Below, piece after piece: positions 16,890 to 27,900 of a stretch of 64,000 bases of DNA; position 1 is the first letter of the stretch; each line of letters starts with the position of its first letter. Below the pieces are notes generated by a model. That model did no database searches, was not told where the DNA came from, and saw only the letters and a program-made list of their open reading frames with translations. This DNA comes from Ideonella sp. (GTDB taxonomy: Bacteria; Pseudomonadota; Gammaproteobacteria; Burkholderiales; Burkholderiaceae_C), in contig NZ_JADJDO010000013.1 of the NCBI RefSeq assembly GCF_016702655.1, positions 1 to 64,000 of the forward strand. Reading direction: 5' to 3'. Position numbers and translations under genes: made by a program.

Positions 16890-17410
16890 AGCGTCGCGCC
16901 AGGCGCCGCCCGCCGGGGGCTCATACTGGGGCGGTCGGCGCTGCGCGCCGACTGCGCTGCGGTGCTCGGTCTTCAGTCGCGTCGCAGAACTCGCTGCGCT
17001 CACTTCGTTCGCTCCGCTCAGACAGCTGCGACGAGTCAGATCACGAAGCGCGCTGCGCGCGCCGACTGAAGACCTGTGCTCCTCGCCGCCCCACAAATCG
17101 CCCCCGGCGGGCAGCGCCTGGCGCGCTGCTGCAGCGGTGCTTGTTGCCCCACATGTCACCAGCGGTTCAGCAAAGGCGGGTCCGGGCAGGCTGGGGCGCG
17201 CCTGGGAGGCGCCGAGCATCGCAGGGCTCGTGGCCGCGCGCCGCAGGCGCGCTTCGTCCATCTGACTCGCCGCGACTGTTTGAGCGGAGTGAACGAAGTG
17301 AACGCAGCGAGTTTCGCGGCGGGCCGCGAGCGCGAGAAGCACAGGGGAGTCGGCGCGCAGCGCCGGCCGCCTCCGTGAAGCGCCCCAGCCTGCCCGGGCC
17401 CGCCTTTGCC
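16890..17410. repeat. Two adjacent foldback elements (noncoding repeat cluster)
   Basis: The ~600-bp gap 16819-17424 has no gene but is packed with inverted repeats. Arms 16896-16920 and 17100-17124 match at 24 of 25 positions; arms 17170-17199 and 17380-17409 match at 29 of 30. A ~85-bp module at about 16980-17064 recurs in inverted orientation at about 17231-17324 with clear similarity (for example ACTCGCTGCG and CACTTCGTTC in both). Short palindromes such as GTCGGCGCTGCGCGCCGAC are nested inside. The short ORFs here are by-products of GC richness. Confidence 0.8.
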
Positions 17411-17424
17411 GCGAGGGCGGAGGC

Positions 17425-17877
17425 GTGAGCACAAGCCCCAAGGGCTTCGCCGTCCACATCCCCTTCGTCGAGATGGTCGGCCTCGAGTTCGTCTCGTGCG
17501 ACGCCGGCGCGGCCGAGCTCGCGATCACGCTGCGCGACGAGTTGTGCAATTCGTGGAGCGTGGCCCACGGCGGCGTGACGATGACGCTGCTCGACGTGGT
17601 GATGGCGCACGCCGCGCGCAGCCCCAACCAGCCGGGTCATCCGACGAGCGAGAGCGTCGTGACGATCGAGATGAAGACGAGCTTCATGCGCCCCGGCCTC
17701 GGACGCCTGGTCGGCAAGGGGCGGCTGCTGCAGCGCACCGCGTCGATGGCGTTCTGCGAAGCCTCGGTGTTCGACGAAGCGGGCCAGCTCGTCGCGCACG
17801 GCACCGGCACCTTCAAGTACATCCGTGGCCTGCCGGCGGGCGGGCGCAGGATCCAGCGGCCCGACGCGTCGGACTGA
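17425..17877 (+). CDS. PaaI family hotdog thioesterase
   Basis: 150 residues, GTG start at 17425 immediately after the foldback repeats. The hotdog signature NSWSVAHGGVTMTLLDVVMA contains the His-Gly-Gly and Asp positions of the family, followed by SVVTIEMKTSFMRPG. It is not closely similar to the thioesterase at 15581. It should hydrolyse an acyl-CoA in the same degradation block. No promoter is evident apart from what the repeat region may provide, and the next gene starts 26 bp later. Confidence 0.87.
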   Translation: MSTSPKGFAVHIPFVEMVGLEFVSCDAGAAELAITLRDELCNSWSVAHGGVTMTLLDVVMAHAARSPNQPGHPTSESVVTIEMKTSFMRPGLGRLVGKGRLLQRTASMAFCEASVFDEAGQLVAHGTGTFKYIRGLPAGGRRIQRPDASD

Positions 17878-17903
17878 CCACAGGCTTCACCCAAGGAGTT
17901 CGC

Positions 17904-18923
17904 ATGAGCACGATCAACCGCCAATGGCAGCTCGCCTCGCGCCCGAGCGGCGAGCCCACGGCCGCCAACTTTCGCCTCGTCGAGGCGCCGCTGCCTGAGC
18001 TCGCCGACGGGGAGGTGCTGGTGCGCCATCACTTCCTGTCGCTCGACCCCTACATGCGCGGCCGCATGAACGACGCCAAGAGCTACGCCCAGCCGCAGCC
18101 GCTCGACGCGGTGATGCAGGGCGGCACGGCGGGCGAGGTCGTGGCGTCGCGCAACGCCGAGTTCGCGGTCGGCGACAAGGTCGTCGGCATGGGCGGCTGG
18201 CAGGAGTATTCGGTCGTCGGCGCCGCGCAGCGCGGCATGCTGCGCAAGGTCGACACGACGCACATCCCGCTGTCGGCCTATCTCGGCACGGTCGGCATGC
18301 CGGGCGTCACCGCGTGGTACGGGCTGAACCGGATCATCGCGCCCAAGGCGGGCGAGACGGTCGTCGTCAGCGCGTCGAGCGGCGCCGTCGGCACGGTCGT
18401 CGGCCAGCTCGCCAAGATCAAGGGCTGCCGCGCGGTCGGGCTCGCCGGCGGGCCGGAGAAGTGCGCCTTCGTGACCGACGTGCTCGGCTTCGACGCCTGC
18501 ATCGACTACCGCCAGCACCCGGACCTGAAGTCGCTCAGCGCGGCGCTCAAGGACGCCTGCCCGCAGGGCATCGACGGCTACTTCGAGAACGTCGGCGGCG
18601 TCACGCTTGATGCGGTGCTGCAGCGCATGAACGCGTTCGGCCGCATCGCCGTGTGCGGCATGATCGCCGGCTACAACGGCGCGCCGATCCCGCTCACGCA
18701 GCCGCAGCTGATCCTCGTCTCGCGCCTGCTCGTGCAGGGCTTCATCGTCAGCGAGCACATGGATGTCTGGCCGCAGGCGCTCGCTGAGATCGGCGCACTC
18801 GTCGCGGCGGGCAAGCTCAAGTACCGCGAGTCGGTGGCCGAAGGTCTCGCCTCCGCGCCCGAGGCCTTCTTCGGCATGCTCAAGGGGCGCAACTTCGGCA
18901 AGCAGCTCGTCAGGCTGGTCTAG
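17904..18923 (+). CDS. NADP-dependent MDR-family oxidoreductase (prostaglandin/curcumin reductase type)
   Basis: 339 residues of the zinc-free medium-chain reductase group. Characteristic segments are FLSLDPYMRGRM, VMQGGTAGEVVASRN, the nucleotide-binding region VVVSASSGAVGTVVGQLA and YFENVGGVTLDAVL. Relatives reduce the double bond of alpha,beta-unsaturated ketones or aldehydes using NADPH. It lacks the catalytic zinc ligands of alcohol dehydrogenases. A good ribosome binding site (AAGGAG) precedes ATG 17904. Neighbouring acyl-CoA genes suggest a role in unsaturated carbonyl intermediates, but the substrate is not known. Confidence 0.92.
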   Translation: MSTINRQWQLASRPSGEPTAANFRLVEAPLPELADGEVLVRHHFLSLDPYMRGRMNDAKSYAQPQPLDAVMQGGTAGEVVASRNAEFAVGDKVVGMGGWQEYSVVGAAQRGMLRKVDTTHIPLSAYLGTVGMPGVTAWYGLNRIIAPKAGETVVVSASSGAVGTVVGQLAKIKGCRAVGLAGGPEKCAFVTDVLGFDACIDYRQHPDLKSLSAALKDACPQGIDGYFENVGGVTLDAVLQRMNAFGRIAVCGMIAGYNGAPIPLTQPQLILVSRLLVQGFIVSEHMDVWPQALAEIGALVAAGKLKYRESVAEGLASAPEAFFGMLKGRNFGKQLVRLV

Positions 18924-18953
18924 CCTCGAACCCGGGTCGCACAGGAGGCCGCG

Positions 18954-20595
18954 ATGGACGCAACGCACGAAGTATTCAACCAGGCCGAGCCGCTCGTCGG
19001 CACCAACCTGTTCAGCGGCAACCGCGCGCTGCGCGATGCGCTCGCCTTCAACGCGCCGGCGCTGCCGACGGCCGAGCTCGAGCAGCTCGGGGCATTGGCC
19101 GGCAGCGCCGAGATGCAGACCCACGCTCGCCTTGCCAACGTGCACCTGCCGCAGCTGCGCAGCCACGACCGGCTCGGCCGCCGCACCGATGTGGTCGAGT
19201 TCCACCCGAGTTACCACGCGCTGATGGCCGCGGCCATCGGCGCCGCCCTGCACGGCACGCCCTGGGCCGGCGGCGCGAATGCGCACCTGCGGCGCGCGGC
19301 CGGCTTCATGCTCTTCACCGAGGTGGAGCCTTCGATCCTGTGCCCGATCTCGATGACCTACGCCGTCACGCCGGCCCTGCGCGCCAACCCGGCGCTCGCC
19401 GCCGAATGGGGCCCGTTGCTCGCGAGCCGCGCCTACGACGGCCGCTTCGTGCCGGGCACGCAAAAGCCCGGCGTCACGATGGGCATGGGCATGACCGAGA
19501 AGCAGGGCGGCTCGGACGTGCGCTCGAACACGACGCAGGCCAGCGCCGACGGCGACGATGCCTGGGGCCGGCGCTACGCGATCGTCGGCCACAAGTGGTT
19601 TCTCTCGGCGCCGATGTGCGACGCCTTCCTCGTCCTCGCGCAGTCGGCGGGCGGGCTGTCGTGCTTCTTCATGCCGCGCATCCTGCCCGATGGCAGCGTC
19701 AACGCGCTGCGCATCCAGCGCCTGAAGGACAAGCTCGGCAACAAGGCCAACGCGAGCTCCGAGGTCGAGTTCGCCGGCGCCACCGCCTGGCTCGTCGGCG
19801 ACGAGGGGCGCGGCGTGCCGCAGATCCTCGAGATGGGCAACATGACGCGCCTCGATTGCGCCCTCGGCACGAGCGCGCTGATGCGCCAGGCGCTCGCGAT
19901 CGCGCTGCACCACACCGCGCAGCGCAGCGCCTTCGGCCGCCCGCTGATCGAGCAGCCCGCGATGAAGAACGTGCTCGCCGACCTGGCGCTCGAGAGCGAG
20001 GCCGCGACCGCGCTCGCGCTGCGCCTCGCGCGCACGATGGACGCGCCGGGAGACGCGCACGAGGCGCAGATGCGCCGCCTGCTCACCCCGATCGCCAAGT
20101 TCTGGATCTGCAAGCGCGGCAGCGCCTTCGGGCAAGAGGCGATGGAGTGCCTGGGCGGCAACGGCTATGTGGAGGAGGGCGGCGAAGGCGTGATGGCGCG
20201 CATCTACCGCGAGATGCCGGTCAACTCGATCTGGGAGGGCGCGGGCAACATCATGGCGCTCGACCTGCTGCGCGTGCTGAGAAAAGGGCGGCGAAGTGGC
20301 CGATGCGCTGGCTGCCGAGCTCGCGCCCGCACGTGGCGCGAACGCGGCGTTCGACCGTTTCGCCGACACGCTGCCAGGCCGCATCGACGAGGCCACGCAG
20401 GAGGCCGACGCGCGCCGGCTGGCGCAGGACATTGCGCTCGCGGTGCAGGCGGCGCTGCTGCGCCGGCACGCGCCGGCGTTCGTCTTCGACGCCTATTGCC
20501 GCTCGCGCCTGGGCGGCGACTGGGGGCAGACCTTCGGCACGCTGGCGTCGAACACGGCATTCGACGAACTCATCGCGCGCGCGCTGCCCGCCTGA
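18954..20595 (+). CDS. AidB-like acyl-CoA dehydrogenase (frameshifted)
   Basis: With one base removed near 20280-20289 the product is 546 residues, close to E. coli AidB (about 541). It matches that subfamily: VFNQAEPLVGTNLF at the start, MGMGMTEKQGGSDVRSNTT, GHKWFLSAPMCDAF, LKDKLGNKANASSEVEF and YREMPVNSIWEGAGNIM. In the sequence as given, the frame breaks after DLLRVL and the last ~100 residues (from EKGGEVADAL to ALPA) lie in another frame ending at 20595. AidB is a flavoprotein of the adaptive alkylation response with weak isovaleryl-CoA dehydrogenase activity. Here it lies among acyl-CoA genes, so a catabolic role is as plausible as DNA protection. Confidence 0.88.
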
Positions 20596-20635
20596 CCGAC
20601 CCGATTGCAACCAACCCGCCGAAGGACCCTCGACG

Positions 20636-21547
20636 ATGAAGACATTCCAGGGCCGCACCGCGGTCATCACCGGCGCTGCCTCCGGCTTCGGCCTCGAGGC
20701 TGCGCGCATCGCCGCACGCGAAGGCATGAAGGTCGTGATGGCCGATGTGCAGCAGGATGCGCTCGAGAAGGCCGTGGCCGAGGTGCGCGAGCTCGGTGCG
20801 CAGGTGGTCGGCTTCAGGCTCGACGTGTCCAATGCGGCCGAGGTCGAGGCGCTGGCCGAGACGACGATGGCCGCTTTCGGCGCGCCGCACTTCGTCTTCA
20901 ACAACGCCGGCGTCGGCGCGGGCGGCCTGATCTGGGAGAACACGGCCAAGGACTGGGATTGGGTGGTTGGCGTCAACCTGATGGGCGTCGCGCACGGCGT
21001 GCGCGTGTTCACGCCGCTGATGCTCGCCGCGGCGCAGGCCGACCCGGGCTACGAGGGCCACATCGTCAACACGGCGTCGATGTCGGGGCTGCAGAACGCG
21101 CCCAACATGGGCGTCTACAACGCGACCAAGCATGCGGTGGTCGCGATCAGCGAGACGCTGTACCACGACCTCGCGCTCGTCACCGATCAGATCTCGTGCT
21201 CGGTGCTGTGCCCGTTCTTCGTCCCGACCGCCATCAACAACAGCGAGCGCAACCGCCCGGCCGGGATGCGCGACGAAGCGGCCCAACCGACGCGCAGCCA
21301 GCTCATCGCCCAGGCGATGAGCGACAAGGCCGTCGGCTCGGGCAAGGTCACCGCCGCGCAGCTGATGCAGCAGGTGTTCGACGCAATGCGCGAGCGGCGC
21401 TTCTACATCTACAGCCACCCGCATGCGCTGGCGAGTGTGCAGCGGCGCATGGAAGACGTGATCCAGGGCCGCAACCCGACCGACCCGTTTGCCGGCAAGC
21501 CGCAGATCAGTGCCGATCTGCGGGCGGCGCTGCGCGCCGCGGGTTGA
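20636..21547 (+). CDS. SDR family oxidoreductase
   Basis: 303 residues, longer than a classical SDR because of a ~50-residue C-terminal extension. Motifs: TGAASGFGLEAARIA (cofactor), NNAGVGAGG, catalytic Ser in VNTASMSGLQ and YNATKHAV with Tyr and Lys. The extension with YIYSHPHALASVQRRMEDV is typical of the SDR group often found with acyl-CoA dehydrogenases and phosphotransferase-like genes. The substrate is unknown. ATG 20636 lies 40 bp after the AidB-like gene. A hairpin about 70 bp after the stop may end the transcript. Confidence 0.9.
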   Translation: MKTFQGRTAVITGAASGFGLEAARIAAREGMKVVMADVQQDALEKAVAEVRELGAQVVGFRLDVSNAAEVEALAETTMAAFGAPHFVFNNAGVGAGGLIWENTAKDWDWVVGVNLMGVAHGVRVFTPLMLAAAQADPGYEGHIVNTASMSGLQNAPNMGVYNATKHAVVAISETLYHDLALVTDQISCSVLCPFFVPTAINNSERNRPAGMRDEAAQPTRSQLIAQAMSDKAVGSGKVTAAQLMQQVFDAMRERRFYIYSHPHALASVQRRMEDVIQGRNPTDPFAGKPQISADLRAALRAAG

Positions 21548-21615
21548 CTCGCTGGGCAGAGCGCACTGCCGTTTGCGCCTGGACGCGAGCAGGGCGACGC
21601 AAATTCGCCCTGCAG

Positions 21616-21642
21616 CGACCCCCTCATTCAGGGGGGTGGTCG
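21616..21642 (+). terminator. Possible transcript-end hairpin
   Basis: ACCCCCT (21618-21624) pairs with AGGGGGGT (21630-21637) across a 5-nt loop, extended by outer CGACC/GGTCG pairing with slippage. It has no T-tract, so it would be weak or Rho-assisted. The rest of the 21548-21936 gap shows no gene and presumably holds the promoter of the RTX gene. Confidence 0.35.
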
Positions 21643-21936
21643 AAGCTTCGCTACAGACCGTCCCGTCCTCCTGTCCCGGGCGACCATGCCATGGCCGCAC
21701 TGCGTCGGCAGGCCGTAAGTTGACTGGTAATCGGCGAAGGCGCGCGTTGCGCATGCCTTGAATCGATGGGAGAAGATGCAGACGCTGGCGTCTTGACGAC
21801 TGCGGGCAAACCCTGATGGTTCGAGGTCGTATGGCGATGCCATGAACCGGCTCGCAGCCGATGTTGCGATTGACTGCGGGCACGATCTGCCGGAGCATTC
21901 TTCGTTACCAAGGTGTAATAAGAACGGAGCCGCGCC

Positions 21937-24900
21937 ATGTTTGAACGGATGCTTCCTCTCGACGACATGGTTGTACGCAGCCTGAGGGTCGGGGGCGCAC
22001 CAGTCGAACCCGGTACGGAGCCGCTCGGTGAGCGCGAGACCGGCCTGCCCGTTGCCAACGTGCAGCGGTGGCATTCGGCGATCGATGCCGCCGAGCAGGT
22101 CGGGAAGAGTGAGCGCGGGGCGGCCGCCGACTCGCAGGACAGCCCGACCGTCGATGATGCGATTCAGCTCGCCTTGGCGGCTCACTTCGCCGGACCTGCC
22201 GTCGGCCAGTCGGAGTTGCGTTGGCCGGCGCAAGCCGCCCCTTCGGAGATCACGGCCAATCCCGTCGCATCGCCGTTGATCAGTGTCGCCGACATCGTTG
22301 TCGGCGAAGGCGACGGCATTGCCTACGTCACGGTCAGCCTGAGCGCGCCCGGGACGAATGCCGTCTCGGTGAACTACGCCACTGCCGCCGTCACGGCGAG
22401 CAGTGGATCCGACTTCACGACGACGAGCGGGACGCTCAATTTCGCGATCGGCGAGACGTCGAAGGTCGTCCAGGTGACGCTGCTGGAGAACGCGAGCGTC
22501 GAAGGGCTGGAGCATTTCCGGCTGAACCTGAGCGCGCCGGTCAACGCGACGATCGCGAAGGCTTCGGCGATGGTCGGCATCGTCGACAACGACAGCGTCG
22601 TGGCCACGCCAGGGCTCTACGTGCGTGACGTGGTCGTCGACGAGGCGGCTGGCACGGCCAGCTTCGTCGTGATGCTGGGCGGGCCTACGGGGCAGGCCAG
22701 CGCAAGCACGGTGACGGTGGACTACAACACGGCTAATGGCTCAGCCGTCGGTACCGACTACGTGTCCACGGGCAGCACGTTGACATTCACGCCGGGCCAG
22801 ACCGTCAAGACCGTGGTTGTGGACCTGAAGGACGATGCGACGGCCGAGGGTGCAGAGCGCTTCCTGCTCAACCTGAGCAACGCCGTCAACGCGACCATCG
22901 TCGATGGGAGGGGCGTGGCGACGATCGGTGCGAACGACGGTGCGTTAGCGGCGACGCCGACCTTGTCGGTGGCCGACATGGTCGTCGGCGAGGGCGACGG
23001 CTACATCGACGTGGTGGTCAGCCTGAGCGCGCCGAGTGCCTCGGCGGTGTCGGTGGTCTATGCGACGCAGGATGTGTCGGCGGATGACGGTGGCTACGAC
23101 TACGACGCGGTCAGCGGCACGCTGAATTTTGCGGCAGGCGAGACGACCAAGACGGTGCGCATCCAGCTCGAAAGTTCGGCCAGTTTTGAGTACGGGCTGG
23201 AGCATTTCCGCTTAAACCTGAGCGCGCCGACCAACGCGACGTTGGGCAAGGCGTCGGGGATGATCTCGATCGTCGACAACGACACTGTTGCGGCCTCGCC
23301 GGAGCTTTCGTGCGCGACGTGGTGATCGACGAGAAGGCGGGCACGGCGACCTTCGTCGTGCTGCTGGGTGGCGCGAGCGGGGTGGCGAGCGCCAACACGG
23401 TGACGGTGGACTATGCGGTGGCCGGTGGCAACGCGACCTCGGGGTCGGACTACAACGCCAACGCCGATGCGCTGAGCGGTACGCTCACCTTCGGGCCTGG
23501 CGAGGTGGTCAAGACGGTGACGGTGGCGATCACGGACGACGCGACGGCCGAGGGCGCGGAGCGGTTCCTGCTCAACCTGAGCAACGCCGTCAACGCGACC
23601 ATCGTCGACGGCAAGGGCGTGGCGACGATCGGTGCGAACGACGGTGCGGCATCTGCGACGCCGACCTTGTCGGTAGCCGACATGGTCGTCGGCGAGGGTG
23701 ACGGCTACATCGACGTGGTAGTGAGCCTGAGCGCGCCGAGCGCATCGAACGTCTCGGTGGCCTATGCGAGGCAGGAGATCGGGACCTGCTACGACGGCTA
23801 CGACTTCCAGCCGGTCAGCGGAACGCTGAACTTTGCCGCCGGCGAGACGACCAAGACGGTGCGCATCCAGCTCGAGGGTTCGGGCACCTACGACTACGGC
23901 ACGCTGGAGCACTTTCGCTTCAACCTGAGCGCGCCGGTCAATGCGACGCTGGCCAAGGCGTCGGGGATGATCTCGATCGTCGACAACGACACTGTTGCGG
24001 CCTCGCCGGAGCTTTTCGTGCGCGACGTGGTGATCGACGAGAAGGCGGGCACGGCGACCTTCGTCGTGCTGCTGGGTGGCGCGAGCGGGGTGGCGAGCGC
24101 CAACACGGTGACGGTGGATTACGCGGTGGCCGGTGGCAACGCGACCTCGGGGTCGGACTACAACGCCAACGCCGATGCGCTGACCGGCACGCTCACCTTC
24201 GGTGCGGGTGAGGTGGTCAAGACGGTGACGGTAGCGATCACGGACGACGCGACGGCCGAAGGCGCGGAGCGGTTCCTGCTGAACCTGAGCAACGCCGTCA
24301 ACGCGACCATCGTCGACGGCAGGGCGTGGCGACGATCGGTGCGAACGACGGTGTGCTGGCGGCGACGCCGACCTTGTCGGTGGCCGACATGGTGGTCGGC
24401 GAGGGTGACGGCTACATCGACGTGGTGGTCAGCCTGAGCGCGCCGAGCGCCTCGGCGGTGTCGGTGGTCTATGCGACGCAGGAGGTCGGCCGGCTGACGG
24501 CGGCTACGACTACGACGCGGTCAGCGGCACGCTGAACTTCGCCGCCGGCGAGACGACCAAGACGGTGCGCATCCAGATCGACGGCTCGGCAAGCTATGAC
24601 TACGGGACGCTGGAGCACTTCCGCTTCAACCTGAGCGCGCCGGTCAATGCGACGCTGGCCAAGGCGTCGGGGATGATCTCGATCGTCGACAACGACACTG
24701 TTGCGGCCTCGCCCGAGCTTTTCGTGCGCGACGTGGTGATCGACGAGAAGGCGGGCACGGCGACCTTCGTCGTGCTGCTGGGCGGCCCGGGCGGGGTAGC
24801 CAGCGCCAGCACGGTGACGGTGGACTACACGGTGGCCGGCGGCAACGCGACCTCGGGGTCGGACTACAACGCCAACGCCGATGCGCTGAGCGGTACGCTC

Positions 24901-27900
24901 ACCTTCGGGCCTGGCGAGGTGGTCAAGACGGTGACAGTGGCGATCACGGACGACGCGACGGCCGAGGGCCTGGAGCGAATCAACTTCGTGCTCGGCAATG
25001 CCGTCAACGCGACGATCGCCGATGCCAACGGGGTAGCCGTCGTGGGTGCGGGCGATGCTGCCGACGCGGCGTCACCGTCGCTGTCGGTCGCTAACAAGAC
25101 CGTCAACGAGAGCGACGGCTACATCGACCTGGTGGTCAGCCTGAGCGCGCCGAGCGCGTCCAATGTGTCGGTGGCCTACGCGACGCAGAAAGTCACGGCG
25201 GCTGACGGGGGCTACGACTACGACGCGGTCAGCGGCACGCTGAACTTCGCGCCTGGCGAGACGACCAAGACAGTGCGCATCCAGATCGACGGCTTGGCAA
25301 GCTACGACACACCAGGCGTCAGCGAAACCTTCCGGCTGAACCTCAGCGCTGCGGTCAATGCGACGATCGCCACGCCCTTCGCGACGATCTCGATCGTCGA
25401 CGACGACCTCGCCGGCCAGAAGGTCTTCAGCTACGGCATCAGCGACGACGTCTACACGATCACCTTGCCGTCGGACGTGATCGTCGAGAACGTCGACGGC
25501 GGCACCGACCTGGTGAACTCGAGCATCGACTACACGCTGGGCGTGAACCTCGAGAACCTGACGCTGACCGGCGCCGCGATCAACGGCACCGGCAACGACG
25601 CCGACAACGTGCTGATCGGCAATGCCAACGCCAACACGCTCACCGGCCTGGGTGGCAACGACACGCTCGACGGCATGGCCGGCGCCGACACGATGATCGG
25701 CGGTCTTGGCGACGACACCTACAGGGTCGACAACGCGGGCGATGTCGTCACCGAGCTGGCCGGCCAAGGCACTGACAATGTTCTGTCGAGCATCAGCTAC
25801 ACCCTCGACGCCGGCAACACGCTCGAGAACCTGACGCTGCTGGGCGGCGCCAACCTCAATGGCACCGGCAACGGCGTGGCCAATATCCTGACCGGCAACA
25901 GCGGCAGCAACAGTCTCGACGGCAAGGCGGGCGCCGACACGATGTTCGGCGGCGCCGGCAACGACACCTATACCGTCGACAGCGCCGGCGACGCAGTCAC
26001 GGAAGTGGCTGGCGAAGGCAACGCCGACACGGTGCGGTCGAGCATCAACTACACGCTCGGCGATGAGCTCGAGAATCTGGTCCTGCTCGGCAGCGCTGAT
26101 CGCAGCGGCACCGGCAACGCGCTTGACAACACCATCACCGGCAACAGCGGCAACAACAGCTTGAACGGCATGGCCGGCCAGGATGCGATGGCGGGCGGCG
26201 CAGGCAACGACACCTACACGGTTGACAACAGCGGCGACACAGCGACCGAAAGCATCGGCGAGGGCACCGACCTGGTCCAATCGGGCGTGAGCTTCACGCT
26301 CGGCGCGAACGTCGAGAACCTGACGCTGACCGGTGCCGGCGCGATCAACGGCACCGGCAACGACTCCGCCAACGTGCTGACCGGCAACACCGGCAACAAC
26401 GTGCTCGACGGCAAGGCGGGCGCCGACACGATGAAGGGCGGCAAGGGCAACGACACCTACATCGTCGACAACGCAGGCGACGCGGTGACTGAGCTTGCCG
26501 GCCAGGGCTCCGACCTGGTGAAGGTTGGCATCGGCTATACCCTGGGTGCCGAAGTCGAGAAGCTGGCGTTGACCGGCAGCGCCAACATCGACGGCACCGG
26601 CAACGGCCTGGACAACGTGCTGACCGGCAACAGCGGCAACAACGTGCTCGACGGCGGCACGGGCTCGGATGCGATGGCCGGTGGTGCGGGCAACGACACC
26701 TATGTTGTGGACGACCTCGGCGACACCGTCACCGAGAGTGCGGGTGAAGGCACCGAACTCGTGCGGGCGAGCGTGAGCTTCACGCTTGGTGCGAACATCG
26801 AAAATCTCACGCTGACCGGCGGCGCGGCGATCGACGCCACCGGCAACGAGTTGGCCAACGTGCTGACCGGCAACTCCGGCGCCAACACGCTCGACGGCAA
26901 GGCAGGCGCCGATGCCATGAGCGGCGGCGCGGGCGGCGACACCTACGTCGTCGACAACGCCGGCGACACCGTTACCGAGAGCGAGGCCGGCGTCACCGAC
27001 CTCGTGCAGTCGAGCGTGACCTTTGCCCTCGGCGCGAACATCGAGAACCTCACGCTGACCGGCACCGCGGCGATCAACGGCACGGGCAACGAGCTGAGCA
27101 ATTCCCTGACCGGCAACAGCAAGGCGAATCTGCTCGATGGCGGCAGCGGCACCGATGCGATGGCGGGCGGCTCAGGCAACGACACCTACACGGTCGACAA
27201 CGCCGGTGACACCGTGACCGAGAACGTCGGCGAAGGCGCCGACCTGGTCCAGTCGAGCGTTAGCTTCACGCTCGGTGCCAATGTCGAGAACCTCACGTTG
27301 ACCGGCGCTGCGGCCATCGACGCCACCGGCAACGAGTTGGCCAATGCGCTGACCGGAAACACCGGCGCCAACACGCTCGACGGCCTGGCGGGCGCCGACG
27401 CGATGAGCGGTGGCGGCGGCAACGACACCTACATCGTCGACAACGTCGGCGACACCGTTGCAGAGTCGGCGGGCGGAGGAACCGGCGACCTGGTGCAGGC
27501 GAGCGTGAGCTTCACGCTCGGCGCCGAGGTCGAGAAGCTGACGCTGACCGGCAGTGCGGCCATCAACGGCACCGGAAACGGCCTGGCCAACGTGCTGACC
27601 GGCAACACCGGCAACAACGCGCTCGACGGCAAGGCGGGCGCCGACACGATGAAGGGCGGCAAGGGCAACGACACCTACGTCGTCGACAACGCCGGCGACG
27701 CGATCACCGAACTGGCCGGCCAGGGCTCCGATCTGGTGAAGGCCAGCATCGGCTACACCCTGGGTGCCGAAGTCGAGAAGCTGACGCTGACCGGCAGCGC
27801 CAACATCGACGGCACCGGCAACGGCTTGGCCAACGTGCTGACCGGCAACACGGGCAGCAACGTGCTCGATGGCAAGGCGGGCGCGGACACGATGAAGGGC

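Noticed and set aside
16855..17265. Several overlapping ORFs of 70 to 210 codons in the gap between the SDR and thioesterase genes
   Set aside because: They are translations of inverted repeats on both strands and carry no family signature.
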